From positions 1 to 41,034 of the forward strand of contig JAAZKE010000033.1 of the NCBI GenBank assembly GCA_012799995.1: DNA of 41,034 bases, read 5' to 3'. The notes below the pieces were generated by a model. That model made no database searches, was not told where the DNA came from, and was given only the letters and a program-made list of their open reading frames with translations. This DNA comes from Chloroflexota bacterium (GTDB taxonomy: Bacteria > Chloroflexota > Anaerolineae > Anaerolineales > Anaerolineaceae). The translations under genes and the position numbers were made by a program. Positions 18,439-27,603 of the stretch are shown here, piece by piece; the stretch's first letter is position 1; each line of letters opens with the position of its first letter.

Positions 18439-18475
18439 ACAAGGACATCGGGGCAAAAACCACCGATGTCCTTGT
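18439..18475. promoter_or_regulatory. Stem-loop between livK and livH without a U tract
   Basis: A perfect 13-bp inverted repeat (ACAAGGACATCGG and CCGATGTCCTTGT) encloses an 11-nt loop, just after the livK stop. In the livK direction no T run follows the stem, so it is not a classical terminator. Hairpins in this position in binding-protein operons commonly protect the upstream message, which would give more LivK than permease. That role is inferred. Confidence 0.6.
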
Positions 18476-18488
18476 TTTAATCAATTAA

Positions 18489-19667
18489 TTATTCTTTTCC
18501 ACCGAATTTCCGTACACCGGAAGCATATTCGGAATCTTCATAATATACCCATTGACCGTCCTGAATCACATTCAGGTTGACTGCAACAAGTGTAGTCTGG
18601 CCAATTTCGTCGAATGTGGTTTCGCCCATAACGCCATGGAATGTACCCTTGGCAATCGCATCCACCATTTTCTCAGGAGTCGGGTCGTCTCCCAATGTCT
18701 TTAGAGCCTGCAGCAGAATGGTTGCAGCTTCATAAGCGTAGGGTGTGTATGCATTGATGGCAACATCAAAACCCCTGGATTCGTAATCTTCGATGAATTT
18801 CCTGCCAGCTTCTGAGCTGTCAAGGCGAACACCAGGCTGAACTGCGAAAGTACCTTCTGCCGCCTCTTTGCCAATGATCAGGAAGTCGTCTGTTTTGATG
18901 CCGGAAATACCAAAGAACAGAACGTCTGCTTTCGCGTTGTAAAGTTGTTCTTTCAGGTACACACCTTCTGTATTTACGCCACCCCAGTAAACTGCTTCTG
19001 CGCCGCTGCTGACGATCTTGGTAACGATCGCGTTGAAGTCAACGGTTTCAGACTGTACTTCTTCAACACCCACTGGTTCCAGACCACGTGAAGCGAGTTC
19101 TTTCTTGAAAGCAACTGTATTACCGGAGCCATAGGAGTCAGTTGTCGAGACCATGAAGATTTTGGTGTAACCCAGATCATCAATGACGGTCTTTGCCAGC
19201 GGTTTGTTTTCCTGAACATCAGTTGGTGCTGAGCGGGTAACCCAGGGATAGGTTTTTTCCGAGGTCAAATCTTCACGGATTGCACCCCAGATCAGGAACG
19301 GAATTTCATTTTCCATGAAAACCGGGCTGGTCGCAGCGGCAACACCGGAGTTCCAGTGACCGGTTGCAGCCACTACGGTTGGATCAGAAACAATTTTCTG
19401 AGCACCAGCTGCACCAACAGTAGGATCAGACTGGTCATCAATCACGATCACGTTGATGGTGTAAGGATATTCACCACTTGCATTCGCCTCATCAATCGCC
19501 ATCATGAACGCATTGCGGGCTGCTGAGCCTTCCGCTGAACACGCGCCGGTGATCGGGGCAAGGAAGCCAAGCGTCACCACATCGGGTGCAGCAAAGGCAG
19601 GGACTGCAGCTGATAACAGTACAACGACTATCATCAGTGCACTAACAATAAAACTGTACTTTTTCAT
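18489..19667 (-). CDS. livK: Amino-acid ABC transporter substrate-binding protein LivK-like
   Basis: This 392-residue secreted binding protein has a signal peptide MKKYSFIVSALMIVVVLLSA cleaved probably after AFA. Its two-lobed periplasmic-binding fold of the LivK type includes VTLGFLAPITGACSAEG, GAAGAQKIVSDP, ATGHWNSGVAAA and YAYEAATILLQAL. There is no lipobox cysteine at the cleavage site, so it is not an evident lipoprotein. GGAGG lies 6 nt upstream of the ATG. The ligand is probably an amino acid or related carboxylate; the sequence alone does not fix it. Confidence 0.92.
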   Translation of the reverse strand: MKKYSFIVSALMIVVVLLSAAVPAFAAPDVVTLGFLAPITGACSAEGSAARNAFMMAIDEANASGEYPYTINVIVIDDQSDPTVGAAGAQKIVSDPTVVAATGHWNSGVAAATSPVFMENEIPFLIWGAIREDLTSEKTYPWVTRSAPTDVQENKPLAKTVIDDLGYTKIFMVSTTDSYGSGNTVAFKKELASRGLEPVGVEEVQSETVDFNAIVTKIVSSGAEAVYWGGVNTEGVYLKEQLYNAKADVLFFGISGIKTDDFLIIGKEAAEGTFAVQPGVRLDSSEAGRKFIEDYESRGFDVAINAYTPYAYEAATILLQALKTLGDDPTPEKMVDAIAKGTFHGVMGETTFDEIGQTTLVAVNLNVIQDGQWVYYEDSEYASGVRKFGGKE

Positions 19668-19706
19668 ACATCGCCTCCAAAATTAAATTCCAAAATATTA
19701 AACCCG

Positions 19707-20420
19707 TCACATTACGGGATTCTTCAAAATATCGCTGTCCTGCAGAACAGAGGTATCGCCTTCATATATGATCTGCCCTTTTTGGAGAACGTACCCAAAA
19801 TTGGAGATTGATAATGCTTTATTTATATTCTGTTCAACCAACATGATCGTCAACTCGCGTTCATCATGCAGCTTTTTCAGGAATCGAAAAACTTCCTCAA
19901 CAATAATTGGCGCCAACCCTAAAGAAGGTTCATCCAAAATAAGAATCTTTGTATCATTGATAATCGCTTTTGAAATCGACAGCATCGTCCGTTCACCGCC
20001 AGACAAGGTGCCAGCCTTTTGCTGGAGTCTGTTTTTCAGAATCGGGAAGGAATGGAACACTTCTTCAAGCCGCTGTTCAAGGATGTTCTTATCATCAACG
20101 TTATAAGCACCCAGCCGAAGATTGGTCTCAACGGTCATCTTCGGGAAGGTTCCAGTTGCTGGGGATGCAACATGAATACCAGAGGATATTCGCTTATGGG
20201 AAGGAACATGGGTAACGTCCTGATCCATGAAGATGATTTTGCCCTTATCAGCACGAACCAGGCCCAAGATGGCTTTGACTAATGTGCTTTTCCCAGCGCC
20301 ATTTGGTCCAAGCACCGTGCAAACACTGCCTTTATGAACGCTCATGTTTACGCCCATCAACATCGGAATACGACCGTAAGAAGTGGATAAATTTTCTACC
20401 TGTAAAATTATATTGCTCAT
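19707..20420 (-). CDS. livF: Amino-acid ABC transporter ATPase LivF
   Basis: This 237-residue ATPase has Walker A GPNGAGKST (residues 38-46), signature LSGGE, and Walker B ILILDEPSLGLAP followed by EQN and an H-loop position replaced as is usual in LivF (MLVEQNINKAL). It overlaps livG by 4 nt and lies 39 bp before livK. It powers the LivHM channel as a heterodimer with LivG. Confidence 0.94.
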   Translation of the reverse strand: MSNIILQVENLSTSYGRIPMLMGVNMSVHKGSVCTVLGPNGAGKSTLVKAILGLVRADKGKIIFMDQDVTHVPSHKRISSGIHVASPATGTFPKMTVETNLRLGAYNVDDKNILEQRLEEVFHSFPILKNRLQQKAGTLSGGERTMLSISKAIINDTKILILDEPSLGLAPIIVEEVFRFLKKLHDERELTIMLVEQNINKALSISNFGYVLQKGQIIYEGDTSVLQDSDILKNPVM

Positions 20421-21193
20421 GATTCCTGTCCTCCGATGTATGCAGCGATTACTTCCGGATCATGAATGATTTCATCAAATACGCCTTCCGCAATCTTTGC
20501 TCCTGCATTTAAGACGATTATTTTCTCTGGAACGTGCTCCATCACTTTCATATCATGTTCAATAATGATGATTGCAATATCCTGCATTTTCTCTTTTATT
20601 TTGCCAATATCCCTCATCATCGTCATGGTCTCTTCATCATTCAAACCGGCAGTCGGTTCATCCAGCAGCAGCAACTTGGGATGGCTCACCATCGCACGTG
20701 AAATCTCAATCCGACGGCGATCGATATGCGGAATGTTCTTGGCAAGTTCATAGCGCTTGTCGAGCAGGTGGGGATTGAAATAACTGAGCATGTCCAGCCC
20801 GTGCTGCGCCAGTTTTTCAATTTCATGATTCACATAATTACGGCGAAAGATGGTATCCAGAAATCCATAGGATTGAGAGGTATAGCTGCCAATCAGCAGA
20901 TTATCCACCACGCTCAAATCCCAACAGAGACGGCTGGACTGATAGGTCCGCGAAATCCCCTTTTGGAAGACTTCAAAAGGCCTCAAATCAGTGATGTCTT
21001 CCCCATTTAAAAAGACCTTTCCCTTAGTCGCCTTATAAATGCCGCTGACAATATTCAGAAAGGTTGTTTTCCCTGATCCATTCGGACCGATGAGACCGAA
21101 GACCTGTCCGGGCTCGATTGAAAAGTCAACATCATCAACAGCCCAAATCCCACCGAAATTTATTGATAATCCTTTTGTCTCCAACAAACTCAT
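20417..21193 (-). CDS. livG: Amino-acid ABC transporter ATPase LivG with unusual signature motif
   Basis: This 258-residue ATPase has Walker A GLIGPNGSGKTTF (about residues 34-46), Walker B LLLLDEPTAGLN, and IIIEHDMKVM with the H-loop histidine. The ABC signature normally seen as LAYGxQRR in LivG reads KNIPHIDRRRIEISRAM here, so the usual signature glycine and serine are missing while the flanking sequence is kept. It is the first gene of the transporter operon, with GGAG 6 nt upstream of the start. Confidence 0.93.
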   Translation of the reverse strand: MSLLETKGLSINFGGIWAVDDVDFSIEPGQVFGLIGPNGSGKTTFLNIVSGIYKATKGKVFLNGEDITDLRPFEVFQKGISRTYQSSRLCWDLSVVDNLLIGSYTSQSYGFLDTIFRRNYVNHEIEKLAQHGLDMLSYFNPHLLDKRYELAKNIPHIDRRRIEISRAMVSHPKLLLLDEPTAGLNDEETMTMMRDIGKIKEKMQDIAIIIIEHDMKVMEHVPEKIIVLNAGAKIAEGVFDEIIHDPEVIAAYIGGQES

Positions 21194-21474
21194 GTGCTTC
21201 TCCTTAATTGGACCAGACCCTGTTTATAAAACTGAAACCGGCTTTGTAAATTTTATGTATCTATAAGATTAGATAATCTTTTTTGTTTTTCTCTTATTCT
21301 CTTATAAAGAAATATTCTTACGGTAAAAAACGATATCACTAATTTTTCTGTGAATCAAGACTTCTCTTCATCAAATAAATTTTATTGATAGTATCCATTA
21401 CACCAATAATTAATTTTTTTACATTTTGTTGATTGTTTTTAACAAAACATTCATTTTATTCTCTATGTAAGATT

Positions 21475-21488
21475 AAATCTTAAGATTT
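21475..21488. promoter_or_regulatory. Perfect 14-bp palindrome, candidate operator
   Basis: AAATCTTAAGATTT is a perfect palindrome in the 397-bp region between livG and the LysR gene. It has the T-rich/A-rich dyad expected of a regulator site and overlaps a second short dyad (AAGATT-A-AATCTT, 21469-21481). The rest of 21194-21590 is very AT-rich. It holds no gene that I can see, apart from the LysR terminator and presumably the livG promoter. Confidence 0.4.
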
Positions 21489-21528
21489 CTTCTGAATTTT
21501 GTAATAATCATATTTATTAAATAAATAT

Positions 21529-21560
21529 GAAAAAAGATGGGCTTATTTAGAGTGCCATCT
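21529..21560 (-). terminator. Intrinsic terminator after the LysR gene
   Basis: On the - strand AGATGG pairs with CCATCT across a 14-nt loop and is followed by six T residues. It lies 30 bp after the LysR stop, so the regulator and the downstream transporter operon are probably separate transcripts. Confidence 0.65.
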
Positions 21561-21590
21561 ATATAAATATATATAAGTATATAAATCTAT

Positions 21591-22496
21591 TTATTTTGAT
21601 TGATTGAAACGGTCTTCAATAACAAAGTCTTTGAATCGCATTACCAACGGAGATAATGTCCGTTTGGTTGGATAAACAAAATAGAACGAATGCTTGAATT
21701 CATAATCGTCCAGCGGCAACACTTTGACAAAGCCCGCCTTCACTTTGTCCTCCACTGAAATCTTGGAAACAATCGATAACCCCAGCCCGGCTTTCACACA
21801 TAACACAATCATTTCATTGTTATCCATCAATGAAAGGATTTGTGCAGATTTCCCGAGACTTGAGAATTTTTTATAAGCCAGATCGAAGGCCGCCCGTGTA
21901 CCGGACCCATCTTTTCGCAACAGTAAAGGCTCATCCAATAATCGTGAAAATGAGATGGACGTCATATCAGAAAACGGGGGTGCATTGGGTGCAATTACAA
22001 CCAGGTCATCGTCGGCAACTTTTTCATAAACCAGCTTGCGATGAGTTGGTTCGGCACCGATAAATCCAAAGTCCAAGTCACCGGAGATCAGTTGTTCGAT
22101 AATCTCACCGGAACTCAAATAATGCAGGTTATATGTAACATTGGGGAATTTTTTATTGAAGTTCACCAGGATATTGGGAAGGATATATTGACCAGGCACA
22201 CTACTGGTCGCGATATATAGCATTCCGTCAATTTTTCCCTGATATTTTTCAAGATTCAGCAGGGCGTTTTCACGCATATTCAAAATTTCAAGCGCGGAAA
22301 TGTAAAATTGCTGTCCGGCCGGTGTCAGTTCGGTTCGCTTATTGTTGCGCTCAAATAACGTTATCCCCAATTCTTTTTCCAGTTTGGCGATATGGTTACT
22401 TAATGCGGGTTGTGTGAGGAAAACATTTTTCGCAGCTTTTGAAAAGCTCTTTACTTTCGCAATGGCGATGAATGTTTCCAACTCCTTGAAATCCAT
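21591..22496 (-). CDS. LysR-family transcriptional regulator
   Basis: This 301-residue protein has an N-terminal winged helix-turn-helix (residues 1-60: FIAIAKVKSFSKAAKN, LTQPALSNHIAKLEKELG, LFERNNKRTELTPAG) and a C-terminal periplasmic-binding-like effector domain (about 90-290). It resembles the CysL/CbbR group in length and in the segment YIATSSVPGQYILP. It is transcribed towards the livG operon and lies between the amidohydrolase and transporter genes, so these are its likely targets. The ligand is unknown. Confidence 0.92.
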   Translation of the reverse strand: MDFKELETFIAIAKVKSFSKAAKNVFLTQPALSNHIAKLEKELGITLFERNNKRTELTPAGQQFYISALEILNMRENALLNLEKYQGKIDGMLYIATSSVPGQYILPNILVNFNKKFPNVTYNLHYLSSGEIIEQLISGDLDFGFIGAEPTHRKLVYEKVADDDLVVIAPNAPPFSDMTSISFSRLLDEPLLLRKDGSGTRAAFDLAYKKFSSLGKSAQILSLMDNNEMIVLCVKAGLGLSIVSKISVEDKVKAGFVKVLPLDDYEFKHSFYFVYPTKRTLSPLVMRFKDFVIEDRFNQSK

Positions 22497-22758
22497 TCCC
22501 TTGTTCTCACCTTCTTAGTAATAATTGTTTTATACCACAGATTGGTCTAAACAATGCCTGTATTTGATATTATTTTGCAAGTAAATTATATCGAAAAAGC
22601 AACAGCAATCTGACATCAAAATATATATGACTTTACTAAAAGTTTATTACTAAGTTTAAAACTGTTTTCACAATTCTTAGTTCACAAAATATCTTATTTT
22701 TATCGACCCATTTGCCTCGCCACTTATTTTTATATCAGAGCGTTTCCGGGTTAATAAT
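22497..22758. other. AT-rich intergenic region upstream of the LysR gene
   Basis: With the adjoining terminator this makes a 316-bp gap. It presumably holds the LysR promoter and any autoregulatory site. I see no reading frame with coding character, no tRNA and no clear -35/-10 pair. Confidence 0.5.
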
Positions 22759-22792
22759 AAATAAGAACCTTCCTAAGTGAAGGTTCTTATTT
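22759..22792 (-). terminator. Terminator hairpin after the amidohydrolase gene
   Basis: A perfect 13-bp inverted repeat, AAATAAGAACCTT and AAGGTTCTTATTT, surrounds an 8-nt loop. On the - strand the stem is followed by a T-rich ATTATTAA stretch. It lies 20 bp past the amidohydrolase stop. Confidence 0.8.
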
Positions 22793-22812
22793 GAATTCAT
22801 AAGCTTTTTTGA

Positions 22813-24210
22813 TCAATCTTCGATTGGGCGAATGAATTTCCCGCTTGGCTCACCAACAATCTCGCCATCAACCATAATGGTTTTTCCGCGTAAAATTGTC
22901 TTCACTGGTTTCCCAACCATTTCCCATCCATCGTAAGGAGAAAGTTTGGTTCGTGAATGCATGGATTCCTGCGAGAAGGTGTATTCCTTATTCATATCGA
23001 TAACCACAATGTCCGCGTCTGTACCAACTTCAAGTGATCCCTTCATCGGATAGGTTCCAAACATCCGGGCAGGTTGCTCTGACAGAACACTCACCAGATC
23101 ATTGATTGACAGACGACCTTGATTGACAAAGTTGATCATCACCAGCGGCATGGTCTCGATGGTAGTATTTCCTGCCGGAGCTTCCCACAGACTCTTCTTT
23201 TTCTCTTCGTAAAGGTGAGGCGCATGATCGGAGCAGACAAAGGGAAGCGTGCCATCCAGTAATCCTTCCCATAATTTGTCCTGGTGATATTTATCTCTGA
23301 CTGGCGGATATCCTTTTATTAATGAACCCAGGCGATCACCATCTTTGTCTGTCAGCGCCAGATATTGCGGGCATGTTTCCCCAGTTACATTGAGACCTTC
23401 CTCCTGAGCATTGCGAATCAGATCCGCACCTTCACCAGATGCCAGATGCGCAATATGCAGACGTGTTCCCAGCTCTCGGGACAGCGCAATCCCCGTTTCA
23501 ATAATGATATTTTCAGTAACGGCGGGACGTGAGCGCAACATTGCTGCGTAGGAGGTATCACCACTGGCTTTTACCTCTTCCGTGAGCAGCTTGATGATAT
23601 CAAAGTTTTCTGCATGAATTGCGAGCAATTTGCCGGTTTTTGCAACTTCACGGAAAACTTCATAAATCTGTCCCTCATCAAGCGGAGGAAAGACATCCTT
23701 CATGCCCTCCTGATAGTTATAGATCAACTGATAGTCATGGTCAAGAGCATATCCCCAGAAGAGTTTAAAGGCAACCACACCTGCCTCTGCAAGGGGAATC
23801 AGGTCAGCATTATTTAAACCGATGCACAGTCCCCAAACGCCAAAGTCAACGTATGCTTTCGGTGTAATTGTTTCTATCAGGTCATTCAACATTGCAACGT
23901 TGTAAATTGCAGGAGTGCTATTAGGCATCTCATAAATGGTGGTTATACCGCTGGCAGCACCAGCCGCAGATGAGTGAGCAAAATCTTCTTTATGGTGAGC
24001 ACCCTTTGATCCATCTCGGGAGTGGGTATGTGTATCAATAAAACCAGGTAAAACAAATTTTCCGCTGGCATCCGTTATTTCATGCGCATCACTACCCAGA
24101 TCTACGGTAGAGACGGCTGCAATTTTGCCATCCTTGATGTAAATATCGGCCTGATAACTATCAGTCGATGTAACGATTGTTCCGTTTTTAACGATATGAT
24201 CCCATTTCAT
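22813..24210 (-). CDS. Cyclic amidohydrolase, allantoinase/dihydropyrimidinase type
   Basis: This 465-residue enzyme belongs to the binuclear-metal amidohydrolases. It has the HxH metal pair in DTHTHSRDG, the carboxylated-lysine site in VAFKLFWGY, metal histidines in AIHAENF and HIAHLASGEG, and the catalytic aspartate in CSDHAPH. TGETCPQYL resembles the allantoinase and dihydroorotase families. It would open a cyclic amide ring such as allantoin, a hydantoin or a dihydropyrimidine; the exact substrate is not readable. The start at 24210 has AAGGAGN7ATG, whereas the upstream in-frame ATG at 24243 has no site. With two molybdenum hydroxylases nearby, a purine or heterocycle route is plausible. 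Confidence 0.88.
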   Translation of the reverse strand: MKWDHIVKNGTIVTSTDSYQADIYIKDGKIAAVSTVDLGSDAHEITDASGKFVLPGFIDTHTHSRDGSKGAHHKEDFAHSSAAGAASGITTIYEMPNSTPAIYNVAMLNDLIETITPKAYVDFGVWGLCIGLNNADLIPLAEAGVVAFKLFWGYALDHDYQLIYNYQEGMKDVFPPLDEGQIYEVFREVAKTGKLLAIHAENFDIIKLLTEEVKASGDTSYAAMLRSRPAVTENIIIETGIALSRELGTRLHIAHLASGEGADLIRNAQEEGLNVTGETCPQYLALTDKDGDRLGSLIKGYPPVRDKYHQDKLWEGLLDGTLPFVCSDHAPHLYEEKKKSLWEAPAGNTTIETMPLVMINFVNQGRLSINDLVSVLSEQPARMFGTYPMKGSLEVGTDADIVVIDMNKEYTFSQESMHSRTKLSPYDGWEMVGKPVKTILRGKTIMVDGEIVGEPSGKFIRPIED

Positions 24211-24282
24211 AATATGCTCCTTATTTAATATAAATGTTTTCAAGAAATATTGGGGATTTTACTACTTAAATGAATCCCATTT

Positions 24283-24311
24283 TTGACGAAATCACTATGA
24301 AAAGTATAATA
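24283..24311 (+). promoter_or_regulatory. Sigma-70-type promoter for the amino-acid fermentation operon
   Basis: TTGACG (24283-24288) and TATAAT (24306-24311) are separated by exactly 17 bp. It is the best promoter match in the window. Transcription would start near 24318, giving a leader of about 250 nt before the aminotransferase. Confidence 0.75.
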
Positions 24312-24456
24312 CAGAACGGTCAATTCATAATTGGACTTTCCTCAAATTGATAATTTTTTATCGATTGTATGATAGATATTATTTATTGATCCTTAATACG
24401 TTATTCAAAATATCGATAAATATACGCCGAAAACCCCATCGTGATATACTTTTTCA

Positions 24457-24507
24457 AGCGGAATTGCGTTTCAAAAGCTGTCAGCCCGCTGAAAGATCAC
24501 GCGCAAT
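24457..24507 (+). promoter_or_regulatory. Structured segment in the long 5' leader
   Basis: Several complementary segments overlap: AGCGG (24457-24461) with CCGCT (24486-24490), ATTGCG (24463-24468) with CGCAAT (24502-24507), and a compact hairpin TCAGC-CC-GCTGA (24481-24492). The pairings exclude each other in part, as in an attenuator or riboswitch. I do not recognise a known riboswitch class. The rest of the 24211-24566 gap shows no gene. Confidence 0.3.
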
Positions 24508-24566
24508 CCTGACTCCAAAAACGCATGCTGTCGCTAATATCATTATTTATGGAGGTTTAATTTCTT

Positions 24567-25679
24567 ATGGATCTCAAGAAAATTGTTCGGCCATGCATCC
24601 TTGAACGCAAGGAGTACGTACCAGGGAAACCAGTTGAAGAAGTGACACGTGAGTACGGTATCACGGACATTATTAAACTGGCATCGAATGAGAATCCGCT
24701 GGGCTCTTCACCGAAAGCCATTGAAGCGATGCTGCGCGAGGTGAAAGAAACAACCCATCTATATCCCGAAAGTCTTGCTCCTTCCGTTACAGAAAAGCTT
24801 GCCAAGAAGTTTAACCTGCCAGCTGATCATTTCTATATTGATAACGGCGAAGATGGCGTCATCACAATGCTGGGCATGACATTCATAAACCCAGGCGAAG
24901 AATGCGTCATTAGCGAACTGACCTTTCCTGCTTATGAAAACATTGTCGGCAAAATGGATGGAAAATCGGTGATCGTCCCAATGGCGCCTGGATATAAACA
25001 AGATATCGATGCCATGCTCGCGAAAGTAACCCCGAAGACCAAAGTCCTGTTCCTCTGCAATCCAAATAATCCAACCGGAACGCTAATCGGGAAAGCAGAT
25101 TTTGAAAAGATTTTGAAAACTGTAGGGGAAAATACGCTGATCGTTTCGGACGAAGCTTACTATGAATTCGTCGAAGATCCGGATTATCCGCAGTCAGTCA
25201 ATTATCTGAAAGACCACCCCAATTTGATCATTTTACGCACCTTCTCGAAGATCATGGGCCTGGCATCTGTTCGAATTGGCTACTTGATTGCCCACCCAGA
25301 TATCGTCAAGGCGATGCTGAAAACGCGCGAACCGTTCCCGGTAAACCGCCCTGCACAGGCTGGCGCTCTTGCTGCCATGGATGATCATGAATTCGTCGAA
25401 AAAGTTGTTCGGGTCAATTCTGAAGGCCGAAAACAGATTGCAGCAGCCCTGGCGGATATGGGTTTCGAAGTGATTGCCGGACACGGTAACTTTGTCTTTG
25501 CAGACCTAAAAAAACCAGTTGCCCAAGTATACGAAGAACTGCTAAAGGTTGGCGTGATTATTCGCCCATTGAACTCACAGGGTGCTCCCAACTGTATTCG
25601 GGTCACTATTGGTACCAAAGAACAGAATGACCGATTCATTCGCTCATTTAAAGAAGCATATAACAAAGTCTACTCATAG
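24567..25679 (+). CDS. HisC-like class I/II aminotransferase
   Basis: This 370-residue PLP enzyme has SNENPLG near the N terminus, NPNNPTG, SDEAYYEF, and the PLP lysine K228 in RTFSKIMGLASVRIGY. The overall pattern is that of histidinol-phosphate aminotransferases. No other histidine-biosynthesis gene is near, and the gene leads an operon with iorAB and an acyl-CoA synthetase. I therefore infer an aromatic or branched-chain amino-acid transaminase that feeds 2-oxoacids to IorAB. GGAGG at 24551-24555 is 11 nt from the ATG. Confidence 0.88.
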   Translation: MDLKKIVRPCILERKEYVPGKPVEEVTREYGITDIIKLASNENPLGSSPKAIEAMLREVKETTHLYPESLAPSVTEKLAKKFNLPADHFYIDNGEDGVITMLGMTFINPGEECVISELTFPAYENIVGKMDGKSVIVPMAPGYKQDIDAMLAKVTPKTKVLFLCNPNNPTGTLIGKADFEKILKTVGENTLIVSDEAYYEFVEDPDYPQSVNYLKDHPNLIILRTFSKIMGLASVRIGYLIAHPDIVKAMLKTREPFPVNRPAQAGALAAMDDHEFVEKVVRVNSEGRKQIAAALADMGFEVIAGHGNFVFADLKKPVAQVYEELLKVGVIIRPLNSQGAPNCIRVTIGTKEQNDRFIRSFKEAYNKVYS

Positions 25680-25728
25680 TAAACCGACAAATCTTTTTAG
25701 ATAAAGACCTTATTAAAAGGAGGAAATT

Positions 25729-27603
25729 TTGAAAAAACTGATCACCGGAAATGAAGCAATCGCCTATGGTGCACTGGCTGCCGGCATTAAAGTAGCCTGT
25801 GGTTACCCTGGAACTCCCTCAACCGGAGCGATTGCGTCATTATTAACCATGGACCTCCCCAACACCCATGTCGAGTGGAGCACTAACGAAAAAGTCGCGT
25901 TCGATCTGGCATCAGGTGTTGCCTGGGCAGGACATCGCGTACTCTGTACCATGAAAATGTCGGGCGTAAATGTTGCTTACGACTCCATTATTTCAACTGC
26001 CTATTCCGGTTGTGACGGTGGATTCGTGATCTACGTCGCTGATGATCCGGGCACCAATGCAGGCATGTGTGAGCAGGATTCCAGAGGGTTCGCGCTCATG
26101 TCAGATATGCCAATGCTCGAACCGGCATCAATTGAAGAAGCGATTTCGCTGACGACTTATGCATTCGAACTTTCAGAAGCGATTAAAGGGCCCGTTTTCG
26201 TTCGGTTGACAACCCCACTCGCGAATGGTTTCGCCTCAGTTGAAATACCTGAACCGGCACCGGTCTCACAGGCTGATGCGCTTTTGATCCATGATATCAA
26301 CCGCTTCACAAAAGCCGGCGCAGTCATCTGCATGACCCAGCACCGCGACTTGATCAAGCGCCTTGCACATGCCGGCGAATTGATTGAACAGAAGGGCCTC
26401 AATCGACTGGATCTTGGAAAGAAAAAAGGCGGCTTAGGTATCGTTGCCAGCGGTGTCACGGTTCAATATATTGAAGAAGCATTGGCGGTTGCTGACAAGT
26501 ACGGCATTGACCGTGAAAAAATCTCTGTATTGGGATTGCGCGCATCCATTCCTACCCCAAAACAACAACTATCCCAATTAATTGACTTCTGTGACAAGAT
26601 TCTTGTTCTGGAAGAACTTGAACCGCACATTGAAAGAGACGTTTATATCCTCGCCCGCAAGCGCGGATATGCCGGCCAAATCATCGGTAAAATCGATGGC
26701 ACTTTCGATCGCGTTGGCGAATATGGTACAAAACATGTGCTGATTGGTCTCAACAAGGCTTTAAGTTTGAACATCCCCGAAAGCGAATATAAGAGCGACA
26801 CTACTGCTGAAGAATTAGCAGCAGCCCGCCCGATTACGGTTTGTTCCGGTTGTCCGCACCGCGGTACCTATATGGCAATCAACCGTGCCATCCGCAAGCT
26901 GAAGCTGAAGAAACAGGATGTGATCGTTAACGGAGATATTGGTTGCACCATTCTCGGTATGAACCCGCCATTCAACACAGTTTGGAATGAAATTTCAATG
27001 GGTGCCAGTATTGGACTTGCGCAGGGATTTGCCTACGCTGGAGTGAAGACCCCTGTCCTTGCAACAATCGGTGACTCTACCTTCTTCCACGGTGGTATAC
27101 CAAGCCTGATCAATGCCATCCAGCACGAAGCCAACATCGTCTTGATCATCATGGACAACGAGTGGACCGCGATGACAGGCATGCAGATCAATCCGGGAAC
27201 TCCCTGCGACCGGCACGAAAAACCGTACAAACATGTTGATATTGCCAGGATAGTCCCTGCATTGGGTGTTGAACATTTCTGGCAGATCAATCCCTTCGAT
27301 CAGGACCATGCCACTGATGTCATCGCAGAAGCGATGCAGTTGCCCGGTGTGAAAGTGATCCTTTCACGGCAGGAATGTGCGATCCAGGCTTTCAGAAAAG
27401 GAAGCAAAGAAGGTAAGAAGAAAATTGTCAGAGTGGTCGAAGAGAATTGCAACCTTTGTAAACTGTGCATCAGCGTTACCGGTTGTTCGGCGCTGGTTCC
27501 CGGCGAAAAAGTCATGACGATTGACCCAGCCCTCTGCCGTCAGTGCGGCATGTGCGTCTCGGTCTGCAACCGCAATGCGATGGTGATGGAGGACGTGAAA
27601 TGA
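25729..27603 (+). CDS. iorA: Indolepyruvate ferredoxin oxidoreductase, alpha subunit
   Basis: This 624-residue protein oxidatively decarboxylates aryl-pyruvates to acyl-CoA and reduces ferredoxin. It has the pyrimidine-binding domain (GNEAIAYGALAAGIKVACGYPGTPSTG), the cysteine motif CSGCPHRGTY, TPP-binding GDIGCTILGM and GDSTFFHGGIPSLINA, and two C-terminal [4Fe-4S] motifs starting at C574 (CNLCKLCISVTGC and CRQCGMCVSVC). The start is TTG, supported by a strong AAGGAGG at 25718-25723. It overlaps iorB by 4 nt (ATGA). Confidence 0.95.
   Translation: MKKLITGNEAIAYGALAAGIKVACGYPGTPSTGAIASLLTMDLPNTHVEWSTNEKVAFDLASGVAWAGHRVLCTMKMSGVNVAYDSIISTAYSGCDGGFVIYVADDPGTNAGMCEQDSRGFALMSDMPMLEPASIEEAISLTTYAFELSEAIKGPVFVRLTTPLANGFASVEIPEPAPVSQADALLIHDINRFTKAGAVICMTQHRDLIKRLAHAGELIEQKGLNRLDLGKKKGGLGIVASGVTVQYIEEALAVADKYGIDREKISVLGLRASIPTPKQQLSQLIDFCDKILVLEELEPHIERDVYILARKRGYAGQIIGKIDGTFDRVGEYGTKHVLIGLNKALSLNIPESEYKSDTTAEELAAARPITVCSGCPHRGTYMAINRAIRKLKLKKQDVIVNGDIGCTILGMNPPFNTVWNEISMGASIGLAQGFAYAGVKTPVLATIGDSTFFHGGIPSLINAIQHEANIVLIIMDNEWTAMTGMQINPGTPCDRHEKPYKHVDIARIVPALGVEHFWQINPFDQDHATDVIAEAMQLPGVKVILSRQECAIQAFRKGSKEGKKKIVRVVEENCNLCKLCISVTGCSALVPGEKVMTIDPALCRQCGMCVSVCNRNAMVMEDVK

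Noticed and set aside
27543..27599. Longer iorB start
   Set aside because: It would run deep into the iorA ferredoxin motifs. The ATGA overlap at 27600 with GGAGG is better.
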